Assembly: GCF_018343525.1 (NCBI RefSeq)
Contig: NZ_JAGYPH010000002.1
Coordinates: 372,001 to 436,000, forward strand
Length of the DNA: 64,000 bases
Origin: Lederbergia citrea
GTDB lineage: Bacteria; Bacillota; Bacilli; Bacillales; Bacillaceae_C
Direction: 5' to 3'
Shown here: in pieces, positions 1 to 10,425 of the stretch
How the letters are laid out: every line of letters begins with the position of its first letter
Position numbering within the stretch: the first letter of the stretch is position 1
The notes under the pieces: generated by a model
Told to the model about the DNA's origin: nothing
Seen by the model: only the letters and a program-made list of their open reading frames with translations
Database searches by the model: none
Made by a program: the position numbers and the translations under genes

Positions 1-126
1 CAAGTAAGAAAATATGAATTTGATATTTTTCGAGATCCGGAAGTTAAGGAGATTATTAGAGAAGAAAATATAAAGGTCATTGGCTGGCGAGAGTTGCGCG
101 ATATTCAGAGGGGGGTAGAAAAATGA
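1..126 (+). CDS. C-terminal end of an unidentified protein (cut by window edge)
   Basis: Frame 1 is open from the first base to a TGA and gives 41 charged residues ending IQRGVEK. Its stop overlaps the ATG of the next gene (ATGA), so the two are translationally coupled and belong to one operon. I do not recognise the family from this short tail. There is no signal or membrane segment in the visible part. Confidence 0.6.
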   Translation, partial: QVRKYEFDIFRDPEVKEIIREENIKVIGWRELRDIQRGVEK

Positions 127-1553
127 TCATACAAACGAAATTACCTCGATGTGAGCCTGAAGTTCAGAATATTTCATCTACATCGGTTCTCAACTTTGTT
201 AACGCTTTGAAACGAGAAGAAATTGATGTTCATAGCTTTATGTTGTTAAGACATGGGCACGTTGTTGCGGAAGGTACATGGTCGCCGTACAATCCAGATC
301 ACCCGCATATCCTTAATTCATTAAGTAAAAGTTTTACGTCTACAGCAATCGGATTAGCGATAGAGGAAGGGAAGCTTTCCGTTGATGATGCTGTTATTTC
401 CTTTTTTCCTGAAGATGTAACCGAAGCCATTGCAAACAATATGGCGCACTTAAAGGTTCGTCATTTACTTTCGATGTCTACGGGGCATAGCGTTGATACG
501 ACTCCATTTTTACGAAGAAGTGATCATTGGGTAAAAGAATTTCTAAGTATTCCAATTGAACATGAGCCTGGTACTCATTTTCTATATAATACCGGCGCTA
601 CCTATATGTTGTCAGCTATTTTAACAAAAGTAACCGGCTTGAAACTATTAGATTACTTGGAGCCGCGGTTATTTGAACCACTCGGCATGAGTGATATTAC
701 GACGACTTCCTGTCCAATGGGTATTCACTTTGGCGGGGCTGGAATGAATGTAAAGATTGAGGATATCGCTAAATTTGGTTTGCTTTATCTGCAAAAAGGA
801 GTATGGGAAGGTAAACAAATTTTGCCGGAAAACTGGGTGGATGAAGCTACGAAAAAGCAAATTTCCAACGGGGATGATGCTAATAATGATTGGGCACAAG
901 GCTATGGCTATCAATTTTGGCGGTGTCGCCATGGAGCCTATCGCGGAGATGGTGCATTTGGCCAATATTGTGTCGTTCTTCCTGAACAGGATGCCGTTGT
1001 AGCAGTAACCGCGGGTGTCATGGAAATGTCTAGCATTCTCGATCTTGTATGGACCTATTTACTGCCTGGTATGTCAAATACATTCGATCTGGAGGTTGAT
1101 CTTGGGAGTAAACTGGATTCCTTGGCATATGCGCCGCCACAAATCCTAAACACATCGCCAAACATTTCTAAGTGGTCTGGTAGATGTTTTGATGTACAGC
1201 CAAATGATGCAGGAGTAACGGCGTTTTCTTTTGATTTTTCCGATGAAAATAGCGATTTTACCTTCCGGGATGGTGATGGCGAGCATCATATTCGGGTTGG
1301 AAACAGCGAATGGATCGAGAGTGAGCTTAGCTTGCTAGGTCATCATGTGAAGACAGCTGCAAGTGGGACATGGAAAAATCGGAATACATTCGAAATGACC
1401 ATTCGTTTATTAGGTACCCCATTCGTTGATACATGGACTTGTGACTTTATCAATGATGCAGTGAGAATGAGTGTATCTCGGAATATTTGGACCGTGCCGG
1501 GCTTGTCTGATATGGCATTGCTGCCAACAATAGTTGGATACATAAAAATATAA
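123..1553 (+). CDS. Serine hydrolase of the beta-lactamase / class C PBP-like family
   Basis: A 476-residue protein of the beta-lactamase superfamily (serine esterase/amidase type). The SxxK motif is seen as SLSK near residue 67, followed by the usual helix (SFTSTAIGLAIEEGKL). A YNT-type second motif sits near residue 156, and GDGAFGQY near 278 takes the place of KTG. About 150 further residues form a C-terminal beta-rich domain typical of the longer members. No signal peptide is seen, so it is probably cytoplasmic. The start overlaps the stop of the upstream gene and has a G-rich Shine-Dalgarno. It is followed after 14 bp by a flavin dehydrogenase gene, so a small catabolic operon is likely. 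The substrate cannot be read from sequence. Confidence 0.85.
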   Translation: MIIQTKLPRCEPEVQNISSTSVLNFVNALKREEIDVHSFMLLRHGHVVAEGTWSPYNPDHPHILNSLSKSFTSTAIGLAIEEGKLSVDDAVISFFPEDVTEAIANNMAHLKVRHLLSMSTGHSVDTTPFLRRSDHWVKEFLSIPIEHEPGTHFLYNTGATYMLSAILTKVTGLKLLDYLEPRLFEPLGMSDITTTSCPMGIHFGGAGMNVKIEDIAKFGLLYLQKGVWEGKQILPENWVDEATKKQISNGDDANNDWAQGYGYQFWRCRHGAYRGDGAFGQYCVVLPEQDAVVAVTAGVMEMSSILDLVWTYLLPGMSNTFDLEVDLGSKLDSLAYAPPQILNTSPNISKWSGRCFDVQPNDAGVTAFSFDFSDENSDFTFRDGDGEHHIRVGNSEWIESELSLLGHHVKTAASGTWKNRNTFEMTIRLLGTPFVDTWTCDFINDAVRMSVSRNIWTVPGLSDMALLPTIVGYIKI

Positions 1554-1567
1554 GGAGGCAATAAAAT

Positions 1568-2947
1568 TTGAATCTACTTGAGGATTTATATTTTTTGATT
1601 GGAACAGATAAAGTGACTATTAATGAAACGCTGCTTAGACATCATTCGGGGGATGAGTCGCATCATCCAAAAATAGAGCCTGATGCCGTTGTTTTTCCCG
1701 AGTCTACAGAAGACGTGCAGAAAATTGTCAGTTATGCAAATGAGCATCAGATTGCTATAGTTCCATATGGTGCCGGGTCAGGGCTTGAAGGTCAAGCAAT
1801 CCCTATTAAAAAAGGAATTTCAATTAACTTTGAAAGAATGGATCAAATTCTTGAAGTGAGGCCGGAGGATTTAACTGTGAAAGTTCAACCGGGAGTGACG
1901 CGCCACCGTTTAAATGATGAATTAAAAAAATATGGACTGTTTTTTCCTGTTGACCCGGGTGCCGACGCCTCCATAGGTGGCATGGCAGCCACAAATGCCA
2001 GCGGCACGCTTGCAGTCCGATACGGTGTGATGCGTGATCAAATCCTCAACATGGAGGTTGTGTTGGCAGATGGGCGAGTCATCAAAACAGGCAGTCTGGC
2101 AAGGAAATCTTCCTCGGGCTATCACTTAAACGGCTTGTTTGTTGGATCGGAAGGAACGCTTGGTGTGTTCACGGAAATAACGCTTAAATTACATGGGATT
2201 CCTGAATATATTACTGCAGCGCGCTGTACCTTCCCGTCAGTACGAAGCTGTGTAGATGCAGCGGCAGCAATATTAACCGCAGGAATCTCCATTGCCAGGG
2301 TTGAGCTTGTTGATGCAAGAAGCATTAAACAAGTAAATGACTTTAGTGGAACTAATTATCCGGAAGAGCATTCACTTTTCCTTGAATTCCATGGAAATAA
2401 ATCGGGGAATGAGGAAGATATCGACTTCGTTCAAGCGATTGTGGAAGAGGCAGGTTGCACCGGCTTTGTATTTGAAACAGATTCCATTAAACGCGCCAAC
2501 CTGTGGAAGGCTCGACACGAGCTCCATTATGCTTTTAGCCATGGCTTTCCAAAGCTTTCAATCCTTAGTACAGATGTATGCGTACCTATTTCAAAACTCC
2601 CGGAAATTGTCGAATTTACACGTAATCAGCTCGATGGCTTAGGACTAGACGGAGGAGTGCTTGGTCATGTTGGTGATGGGAATTTTCATGCGACCGTTTT
2701 ATACGATCGAAACGACCCAGAGCAAGTGAAAAAGATGCAGCAATTAAACGAAGAACTTGTCGCCTATGCATTACGGGTTGGCGGGACCTGTACAGGGGAG
2801 CATGGGGTAGGTATTGGAAAAATGAAATTTCAGGAACAAGAACACGGAGCCGCATTGGATGTGATGATTGCCCTTAAAAATACCCTTGATCCAAATAATA
2901 TCCTTAATCCCGGAAAAGTGCTGCCGATTGAAATGAAAGTCTATTAA
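1568..2947 (+). CDS. FAD-linked oxidase, GlcD / D-lactate dehydrogenase type
   Basis: A 459-residue flavoprotein of the VAO/PCMH family. The N-terminal FAD-binding domain carries PYGAGSGLEGQ (about residues 72-82), PVDPGADASIGG and GTLGVFTE. The C-terminal FAD-oxidase cap ends with the GHVGDGNFH and CTGEHGVGIGK motifs seen in glycolate oxidase GlcD and D-lactate dehydrogenases. The family oxidises a 2-hydroxy acid, such as D-lactate or glycolate, to the 2-oxo acid. No GlcE/GlcF partner genes follow, which favours a single-subunit lactate or 2-hydroxyglutarate type enzyme. The start is a TTG, set by an AGGAGG nine bases upstream that overlaps the stop of the serine hydrolase gene. Confidence 0.88.
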   Translation: MNLLEDLYFLIGTDKVTINETLLRHHSGDESHHPKIEPDAVVFPESTEDVQKIVSYANEHQIAIVPYGAGSGLEGQAIPIKKGISINFERMDQILEVRPEDLTVKVQPGVTRHRLNDELKKYGLFFPVDPGADASIGGMAATNASGTLAVRYGVMRDQILNMEVVLADGRVIKTGSLARKSSSGYHLNGLFVGSEGTLGVFTEITLKLHGIPEYITAARCTFPSVRSCVDAAAAILTAGISIARVELVDARSIKQVNDFSGTNYPEEHSLFLEFHGNKSGNEEDIDFVQAIVEEAGCTGFVFETDSIKRANLWKARHELHYAFSHGFPKLSILSTDVCVPISKLPEIVEFTRNQLDGLGLDGGVLGHVGDGNFHATVLYDRNDPEQVKKMQQLNEELVAYALRVGGTCTGEHGVGIGKMKFQEQEHGAALDVMIALKNTLDPNNILNPGKVLPIEMKVY

Positions 2948-2956
2948 AATAAGCTA

Positions 2957-2981
2957 GTTTTCTCCACTCTCTTAAGGGTAA
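2957..2981 (+). promoter_or_regulatory. SigB-type promoter of the catalase gene
   Basis: GTTTTC (2957-2962), a 13-base spacer, then GGGTAA (2976-2981). This fits the general-stress sigma B pattern GTTTWW-N12-15-GGGWAW. The predicted transcript start lies about 30 bases before the ribosome binding site of the large catalase. The B. subtilis large catalase gene is also SigB-dependent. Confidence 0.65.
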
Positions 2982-3019
2982 ACCATCAATGATGGACATT
3001 TACTATTTTGGGAGGGGAA

Positions 3020-5104
3020 ATGATGAAATACGATAATGATGGACTGCATGAAAATAAAAAAAATCAGCAATTAGACCATTTTCGCGTGGATGATACCGGA
3101 AAAAAGTTAACAACGAATCAAGGACTCAAAGTCTCTGAAGATGAGCATTCCCTGAAAGCTGGTGATCGAGGTCCCACGCTTATGGAAGATTTTCATTTCA
3201 GAGAGAAATTAACCCATTTTGACCATGAAAGAATTCCAGAGCGCGTTGTCCATGCCCGAGGGTTTGCGGCACATGGAGTTTTCGAGCTATATGAATCTAT
3301 GACACCGTATACGAAAGCGAAATTTCTACAGGATCCAGCAGTTAAAACTCCTGTTTTTGTCCGCTTTTCCACAGTGGCCGGTTCTCGCGGTTCAGGTGAT
3401 ACAGTGCGTGATGTCAGGGGCTTTTCTACAAAGTTCTATACAGAAGAAGGAAACTATGACCTAGTTGGAAATAACATCCCGATATTTTTTATCCAGGATG
3501 CGATTAAGTTTCCCGATCTTGTTCATTCAATCAAACCAGAGCCTCACAACGAGATACCTCAAGCAGCAACGGCACATGACACGTTTTGGGACTTTGTCGC
3601 CAACAATACCGAGTCAGCCCATATGGTTATGTGGCATATGTCTGACAGAGCGATTCCCCGCAGCTTTCGAATGATGGAAGGCTTTGGCGTGCATACTTTC
3701 AGATTTGTGAATGAAGAGGGAAGGGCTCATTTTGTAAAATTTCACTGGAAACCTGTACTCGGCATTCATTCATTAGTCTGGGATGAGGCACAGAAGATAG
3801 CCGGGAAGGATCCCGATTTCCATCGAAGAGATCTTTGGGAAGCCATTGAAATGGGCGATTATCCAGAATTCGAATTTGGCGTACAGATTATTCGTGAAGA
3901 AGATGAATTTATGTTCGACTTTGATATTTTGGATCCAACCAAAATTTGGCCGGAGGAGATTGTCCCTGTTAAAATTATTGGAAAAATGACCTTGAATCGC
4001 AACGTCGATAACGTATTTGCCGAAACGGAACAAGTTGCATTCCATCCAGGTCATGTCGTCCCGGGAATAGATTTTACAAATGACCCACTGCTGCAGGGAA
4101 GATTATTCTCCTATACCGATACACAGCTGATCAGGCTTGGGGGACCAAACTTCCACGAGCTTCCAATCAATAAAGCGGTCTGCCCAATCCATAATAATCA
4201 ACGTGATGGTTATAGCCGGATGGCGATTAATAAAGGTCCTGTCAGCTATCATAAAAATTCTATGGCACATAATGATCCGTCACCTGCAACAGCTGAGGAA
4301 GGTGGATATGTGCACTATGAAGAAAAGGTAGAAGGACGGAAGGTGCAACGGCGCAGCGATAGTTTTAAGGATCATTATAGTCAGGCGAAGCTTTTCTGGA
4401 ATAGTATGTCTGAGGTGGAGAAACATCATATTTTACAGGCATTCCGCTTTGAAGTAGGCAAAGTGAAAAGCCCTGATATTCGCCAGCAAGTTGTCGATAT
4501 GTTTGCGAATGTAGATTCCGAGCTTGCTAGACAGATTGCAATCGGGGTAGGAGCTAATCCTCCAGAGGGGTCCACGACTGAATCTAATGTAACAGAAACA
4601 TCTCCAGCATTAAGTCAGATGAATACGGTTAAAACAGCGCAAACACGAAAGGTGGCTCTGTTAGTTGACAATGGATTTAATGCCGACGAACTAAACCTCA
4701 TTCTCACTGCGTTGAAAGAAGCTGGTGTCCATGGGGAGGTTATTAGCAGGCATTTAGGGATGATCCAAAGTGCAGATGGTAAAAATCTGCAGGTGGATGC
4801 AACATTTTTGACAACTGACTCCGTTGTATATGATGCTGTATATGTTGCTGGAGGAACAGAGAGTTCTGCAAGTTTATCGATGCTAAAAGAGGCTAAGGAT
4901 TTTATTGCTGATAGCTATCATCATTATAAAACGATTGGTGCTGCAAACGAAGGTGTCGAATTACTTACTGCAGCAGGAATATCGACTGCAGAGCAAACAG
5001 GTGCAGGTGTCGTTATTGCCCGTACTGAAGAAGAAGTTGGGAGCCTAAGCAAGGAATTCATTCATGCGATTGCTCAGCACCGCCATTGGGCGAGACAAGT
5101 ATAA
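3020..5104 (+). CDS. katE: Large-subunit (HPII-type, clade 2) catalase
   Basis: About 694 residues, the length of large clade 2 catalases. The catalase core carries the distal histidine in RVVHARGFAAHG (about residue 78), the asparagine in GNNIPIFFIQD, and the heme-ligand tyrosine in RLFSYTDTQLIRLG. A C-terminal flavodoxin/DJ-1-like domain (about residues 540-694, starting RKVALLVDNGFNADE) is the hallmark of the large form. It converts hydrogen peroxide to water and oxygen in the cytoplasm. Two adjacent ATGs (3020, 3023) follow a GGAGGGG; 3023 has the better spacing. The upstream SigB-like promoter suggests a general-stress or spore role. Confidence 0.95.
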   Translation: MMKYDNDGLHENKKNQQLDHFRVDDTGKKLTTNQGLKVSEDEHSLKAGDRGPTLMEDFHFREKLTHFDHERIPERVVHARGFAAHGVFELYESMTPYTKAKFLQDPAVKTPVFVRFSTVAGSRGSGDTVRDVRGFSTKFYTEEGNYDLVGNNIPIFFIQDAIKFPDLVHSIKPEPHNEIPQAATAHDTFWDFVANNTESAHMVMWHMSDRAIPRSFRMMEGFGVHTFRFVNEEGRAHFVKFHWKPVLGIHSLVWDEAQKIAGKDPDFHRRDLWEAIEMGDYPEFEFGVQIIREEDEFMFDFDILDPTKIWPEEIVPVKIIGKMTLNRNVDNVFAETEQVAFHPGHVVPGIDFTNDPLLQGRLFSYTDTQLIRLGGPNFHELPINKAVCPIHNNQRDGYSRMAINKGPVSYHKNSMAHNDPSPATAEEGGYVHYEEKVEGRKVQRRSDSFKDHYSQAKLFWNSMSEVEKHHILQAFRFEVGKVKSPDIRQQVVDMFANVDSELARQIAIGVGANPPEGSTTESNVTETSPALSQMNTVKTAQTRKVALLVDNGFNADELNLILTALKEAGVHGEVISRHLGMIQSADGKNLQVDATFLTTDSVVYDAVYVAGGTESSASLSMLKEAKDFIADSYHHYKTIGAANEGVELLTAAGISTAEQTGAGVVIARTEEEVGSLSKEFIHAIAQHRHWARQV

Positions 5105-5116
5105 TGGGAAAAAAAG

Positions 5117-5165
5117 AGCCTGAATCATATGATTTACGATTCAGGCTTTAGTTTATGTTTTTTAG
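5117..5165 (+). terminator. Hairpin after the catalase gene
   Basis: A 10-bp perfect stem, AGCCTGAATC (5117-5126) with GATTCAGGCT (5138-5147), has an 11-base loop and a loose T-rich tail. Its tail runs into the leader of the next gene. Confidence 0.65.
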
Positions 5166-5180
5166 AAAGGATTTTTACAT

Positions 5181-5894
5181 ATGTTTGAGTATGTTGTTTT
5201 TGCCATAATCATCTTAATGGCTTCCATCCTGCAAACTAGTACAGGGTTCGGCTTTTCGATTATGGCTACACCGTTTCTGCTTCTATTATTTATACCACAA
5301 GATGCCATCCAAATTAATTTAATTCTGTCGCTCATTATTTCCATGGCTTTAATAAGAAAAATCAGGAAAGATGTAGAGTGGGGGATGTTAAGAAGGTTTA
5401 TCCTTGGGAGTATATTTGGCTTATCAGTCGGACTCTGGATATTCTTGTCAGTGAATCTGAATATGCTAAAGTTAGGAGTCAGTTTGCTTATTCTCTTTTT
5501 GACGCTATTATTGATTTTAAATGTTAGGGTTAGACAGGAAAATGGGAGAGACCTCCTCGTCGGAGGATTCTCAGGAATATTAACGGCAAGTATTGGTATG
5601 CCGGGTCCGCCCTTGCTCCTCTATTTTTCTGGGACAGATGCAGAGAAAGAAAAGCTTAGGAGTACAACATTAGCCTTCTACTTATTCATATATTTTGTTA
5701 GTTTGTCCATACAGATTATCTTTGCCGGAACGACAGCCAAAGCTTGGACTTCCAGTGCGCTTGCGCTCCCCCTTGTCATTGTGGGCCTTTATTTCGGTCA
5801 ATTGCTTTTCCATCATATAAATCAAAAAAATTTCCGGACTTTTACATACGTTATCCTGATTTTTACTGGAATTTATCTACTTTTCGGTAAATAA
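5181..5894 (+). CDS. TauE/SafE-family sulfite exporter-like membrane protein
   Basis: A 237-residue integral membrane protein with about eight hydrophobic segments. It has the two-half architecture of TauE/SafE transporters: the first half has STGFGFSIMATPFLLL and the second GGFSGILTASIGMPGPPLLLYFSG, both family hallmarks. Members export small organosulfur or other anions such as sulfite and sulfoacetate; the substrate here is unknown. It is monocistronic, between a terminator upstream and a strong shared terminator downstream. Confidence 0.85.
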   Translation: MFEYVVFAIIILMASILQTSTGFGFSIMATPFLLLLFIPQDAIQINLILSLIISMALIRKIRKDVEWGMLRRFILGSIFGLSVGLWIFLSVNLNMLKLGVSLLILFLTLLLILNVRVRQENGRDLLVGGFSGILTASIGMPGPPLLLYFSGTDAEKEKLRSTTLAFYLFIYFVSLSIQIIFAGTTAKAWTSSALALPLVIVGLYFGQLLFHHINQKNFRTFTYVILIFTGIYLLFGK

Positions 5895-5925
5895 AAACAA
5901 GGATTCTCTAGGAATCCTTGTTTTT
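5893..5925. terminator. Bidirectional terminator between the TauE gene and gdhA
   Basis: A perfect 14-bp stem (5893-5906 with 5912-5925) has a five-base loop. A5 on one side and T5 on the other give a U tract to both converging transcripts. Confidence 0.9.
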
Positions 5926-5939
5926 ATTTAGGTCTGTTC

Positions 5940-7412
<1,473 letters not shown>

Positions 7413-7439
7413 CTACAATTAATCTAAACAATATGAAGT

Positions 7440-7467
7440 TGAGATAATATTGATGCTTTTGTGAGAT
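7440..7467. promoter_or_regulatory. Candidate GltC/LysR operator half sites in the gdhA-gltC intergenic region
   Basis: TGAGAT occurs twice, at 7440-7445 and 7462-7467. The 22-bp offset is about two helical turns, and the sites lie just upstream of the leftward gdhA promoter. On the other strand they read ATCTCA, the half site known from GltC boxes in B. subtilis. The assignment rests on resemblance only. Confidence 0.35.
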
Positions 7468-7490
7468 GAATGCGGAAAAGGGTGGGTATT

Positions 7491-8393
7491 TTGGAATTAA
7501 GACAAATACAATATTTCATTGAAGTTGCCAAAAGAGAACATATGACAGATGCCGCTGACGCCTTGCATGTAGCGCAATCTGCAGTAAGTAGACAAATCGT
7601 TAATTTAGAAGCCGAGCTCGGTATCAATCTATTTATTAGGGAAGGCAGAAATATTCGGCTTACACCAATTGGTCGAATGTTTTTGGAAAAAATGCAACAG
7701 GCTATGGATGTGATTGAGCAGGCAAGGAGAGAAATCGAAGAATGCCTAGATCCTGAAAAAGGAACCGTCCGAATTGGATTTCCCAGCAGTCTCGCTGCTC
7801 ATCTGCTTCCAACCGTAATTTCTGCATTTAGAAAAAAACACCCTGATGTAAAATTTCAGCTACACCAAGATTCCTACCGTAATTTGATCGATTCTGTTTT
7901 AAAAGGTGACATCGATATGGCGCTTCTCGGTCCACTTCCTATGGAAGAACGCCGTGTAAAAAGTGAAATCTTGTTCATGGAAAATCTTGTGGCATTACTT
8001 TCCTCTAATCATCCATTAGCAGGGAAATCCTCAATCCCTTTAGACGCCTTGCGCGGTGATTCCTTTATATTGTCACCAAAAGGATATATTCTTCGTGATG
8101 TTGTCATTAATGCATGCAAACAGTATGGCTTCGAGCCCGCCGTCTCTTTTGAGGGAAAAGATATTGATGCGATTAAAGGCTTAGTGTCAGCGGGACTTGG
8201 CGTAACATTGCTTCCTGAAATCACACTCGTTGATAGTTTGCCTCGTGCAACGGCAAAGGTTCGTATTGCGGAGCCGCGAGTCACACGGACCGTTGGAGTC
8301 ATTATTCCAAAAGACCGCGAGCTTATGCCGACAGAACTGCTTTTTTATCAATTTCTAAGAAACTTCTTTAATACGTTAAATGAATACCAATAA
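7491..8393 (+). CDS. gltC: LysR-family transcriptional regulator, GltC-like
   Basis: A 300-residue LysR regulator. The N-terminal winged helix-turn-helix is ADALHVAQSAVSRQIVNLEAELG, and the C-terminal effector domain is periplasmic-binding-protein-like. Sequence similarity to B. subtilis GltC is high throughout, for example LRQxxYFxEVAxREH, LHVAQSA(V/I)SRQI and GLVSAGxGVTLLPE. GltC activates glutamate synthase genes and senses 2-oxoglutarate and glutamate. Here it is divergent from gdhA rather than gltAB. I choose the TTG at 7491 because GltC proteins begin directly with the xELRQ helix; an in-frame ATG at 7470 is the alternative. Confidence 0.85.
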   Translation: MELRQIQYFIEVAKREHMTDAADALHVAQSAVSRQIVNLEAELGINLFIREGRNIRLTPIGRMFLEKMQQAMDVIEQARREIEECLDPEKGTVRIGFPSSLAAHLLPTVISAFRKKHPDVKFQLHQDSYRNLIDSVLKGDIDMALLGPLPMEERRVKSEILFMENLVALLSSNHPLAGKSSIPLDALRGDSFILSPKGYILRDVVINACKQYGFEPAVSFEGKDIDAIKGLVSAGLGVTLLPEITLVDSLPRATAKVRIAEPRVTRTVGVIIPKDRELMPTELLFYQFLRNFFNTLNEYQ

Positions 8394-8446
8394 TATATCT
8401 CTATACCCAATCGTAATTAAATATAAACCGCCTCATCAGCGGTAAT

Positions 8447-9583
8447 TTACGAATGATTTTTTTTACCAGTAATCCTAACGATTTCTGTTAAAATGTTAAT
8501 TCCATTAAATAGTGCCTCTTTATCGAAAGACATGTCCGGGTGGTGAAGACCTGGCTGTAATCCGCAGCCAAGTCCAACCATCGTCGATTTTAAGGATGGT
8601 TTATGGATTGTATAAAAGTGGAAATCATCTCCGCCTGGTGTAAGGAGTGGCGGAACTGTTTTTTCTTTTCCAAGAACCCTTTGTATGGCTATTTTAGCGA
8701 TTTCTTTCGCTTCATCATTTACTTCTGCAGCTGCGACTCCATAGTCAGTCGTAATCATTATTTTCGATTTGAATAAATATTGGGCAGCAACTAAGATGTG
8801 ATACACTTTTTCCTTTAGTAATTTCATCTTTCCATTCGTTTGTGCACGTAAATCAAAAGCTAAAGCTGCTTGACCGGGAATGATGTTTGTGTTTTTTCCT
8901 CCTGCATGAAACTTTGTTACTTTTACTGAATGAGGAATGGTCGGATCGAGATGGATGGTATTAAGCGCATTGACAATATGGGTACCGACATCGATCGCGT
9001 TGCTTGTCAAATGAGGTCTTGCTCCATGTGCGTCCTCCCCAATGATTTCACATTCAATTGCCCCGGTTGCTCCGTGAACGATTGCAGGTGCCGCATAGCC
9101 GTTGGCTGTTTCCGCCTCAGGACGGAGGTGAATCCCGAACAAGTAGTCAAGAGGATCAACCACACCTTTTTCAGCGAGTTTAAGAGCTCCGGTTCCGACT
9201 TCTTCTGCAGGCTGAAAAATAAATCGCACCGCAATTTTCTTTTGAATGTCCGGTTCTTCAGCAAGCTTCCAAAGAACACCAAGCACCATTGTCATGTGGG
9301 CATCATGTCCACATGAATGATTTGCCTTATTTACGCCATCCACCTCCTGCCATAAAGCATCCATATCAGCTCGGATGCCGATGACCGGGTTATGTCCGTT
9401 GAAATTTCCAAAGTCCCCGACTACTCCCGTACAATCGTCGAAGGTAGACACTTTACAACCTGCTTTTTTAAGATGTCCTTTTATATATTCAGTCGTTTTC
9501 TTTTCTTCCCAGCTAAGTTCCGGATGGGTATGAAGATAATTAAAAGTTTCCAATACTTTATTTCTAAGTATTTCTTGATGCAT
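8447..9583 (-). CDS. amhX: M20-family amidohydrolase, AmhX-like
   Basis: 378 residues of the M20D peptidase/amidohydrolase family. Visible motifs are HTHPELSWEE, the metal-binding ADMDALWQEV and NHSCGHDAHM, the catalytic glutamates in FQPAEEVG, the dimerisation-domain EDAHGARPH, and a final metal ligand in GLHHPDMSFD. The wording is close to B. subtilis AmhX along the whole length (for example DMDALWQEVDG, VKVTKFHAGG, TPGGDDFHFY and GLGCGLQPGLHHP). The family removes acyl groups from N-acyl amino acids. It is a single gene with AGGAAGA before its ATG and no apparent partner. Confidence 0.85.
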   Translation of the reverse strand: MHQEILRNKVLETFNYLHTHPELSWEEKKTTEYIKGHLKKAGCKVSTFDDCTGVVGDFGNFNGHNPVIGIRADMDALWQEVDGVNKANHSCGHDAHMTMVLGVLWKLAEEPDIQKKIAVRFIFQPAEEVGTGALKLAEKGVVDPLDYLFGIHLRPEAETANGYAAPAIVHGATGAIECEIIGEDAHGARPHLTSNAIDVGTHIVNALNTIHLDPTIPHSVKVTKFHAGGKNTNIIPGQAALAFDLRAQTNGKMKLLKEKVYHILVAAQYLFKSKIMITTDYGVAAAEVNDEAKEIAKIAIQRVLGKEKTVPPLLTPGGDDFHFYTIHKPSLKSTMVGLGCGLQPGLHHPDMSFDKEALFNGINILTEIVRITGKKNHS

Positions 9584-9723
9584 GACTTATCTTCCTTTCG
9601 CAAAAATTCCCATTCACATATTTTTCAATCCTGTGTCATTTTAACCAAATAGTCAGCCATCGACTCTTTTTTGTTATACTTAAGTATATGGTTTAATTAC
9701 TTCAAGAGGGAAGGTATTGCCAA

Positions 9724-10404
9724 ATGGAATTCGTTTATGAAGGAAAAACAAAAGATGTCTACGCGCTTGAAGATGGAAATTATTTATTAAAATTTAAAGA
9801 TGATGTCACGGGTGAAGATGGCGTATTTGATCCTGGAGCAAATACGGTAGGGTTGCAAATTGAAGGAGCTGGGAAAGCAGGACTTCGGTTAACTACATAT
9901 TTTTTCGAAATTTTAAAGGATAGGGGTATTCCGACTCATTACATAGATGCAAATATTGATGAAGCCGAAATGATTGTCAAACCTGCTAAGATGTTTGGTA
10001 AGGGCCTTGAGGTTATTTGCCGATACAAAGCAGTAGGAAGTTTCTTGCGCAGATATGGGATGTATGCAAAAGAGGGACAAGAACTGGATGCATTTGTAGA
10101 AGTTACGCTGAAGGATGATGATCGCCAAGATCCGCCGATTAGTGCGGATGCATTACATATGCTTGGGATATTATCACTGGATGAATACGTGGAATTGAAA
10201 AGTTTAACGCAAAAAATCAGTGGAATTGTAAAAGAAGAGCTAGCGAAAAAGGGCATTGATCTATACGATATTAAGCTTGAATTCGGCCGAATGGATGAAG
10301 GCAATGGGATTATGCTTATTGACGAAATTTCGGGCGGTAATATGAGAGCTTATAAAAATGGCGTTTATATCGAGCCGTTGAAACTTGAAAAAATGCTCAG
10401 CTAG
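9724..10404 (+). CDS. SAICAR synthetase-like (PurC-fold) protein, divergent paralogue
   Basis: 226 residues with the PurC fold. The N-terminal EGKTKDVYALED resembles the ATP-binding EGKxKxxY of SAICAR synthetase, and the C-terminal IDLYDIKLEFGRM and LIDEIS match the metal-binding LIDFKLEFG and LADEIS of PurC. The canonical substrate motifs are altered: the KDSATAFNG region reads KDDVTGEDG, and SPDTCRLWD after DEIS reads GGNMRAYKNG. The gene is outside any pur operon. It is followed 21 bp later by a purine-type deaminase gene, which hints at nucleotide metabolism or salvage. It may be a true but diverged PurC or an enzyme with another carboxylate substrate. Confidence 0.7.
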   Translation: MEFVYEGKTKDVYALEDGNYLLKFKDDVTGEDGVFDPGANTVGLQIEGAGKAGLRLTTYFFEILKDRGIPTHYIDANIDEAEMIVKPAKMFGKGLEVICRYKAVGSFLRRYGMYAKEGQELDAFVEVTLKDDDRQDPPISADALHMLGILSLDEYVELKSLTQKISGIVKEELAKKGIDLYDIKLEFGRMDEGNGIMLIDEISGGNMRAYKNGVYIEPLKLEKMLS

Positions 10405-10425
10405 ACAAATCAGGGAGGGGTCAAA

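Noticed and set aside
8930..9316. A 128-residue protein opposite amhX
   Set aside because: Antisense shadow of a conserved amidohydrolase; no start signal.
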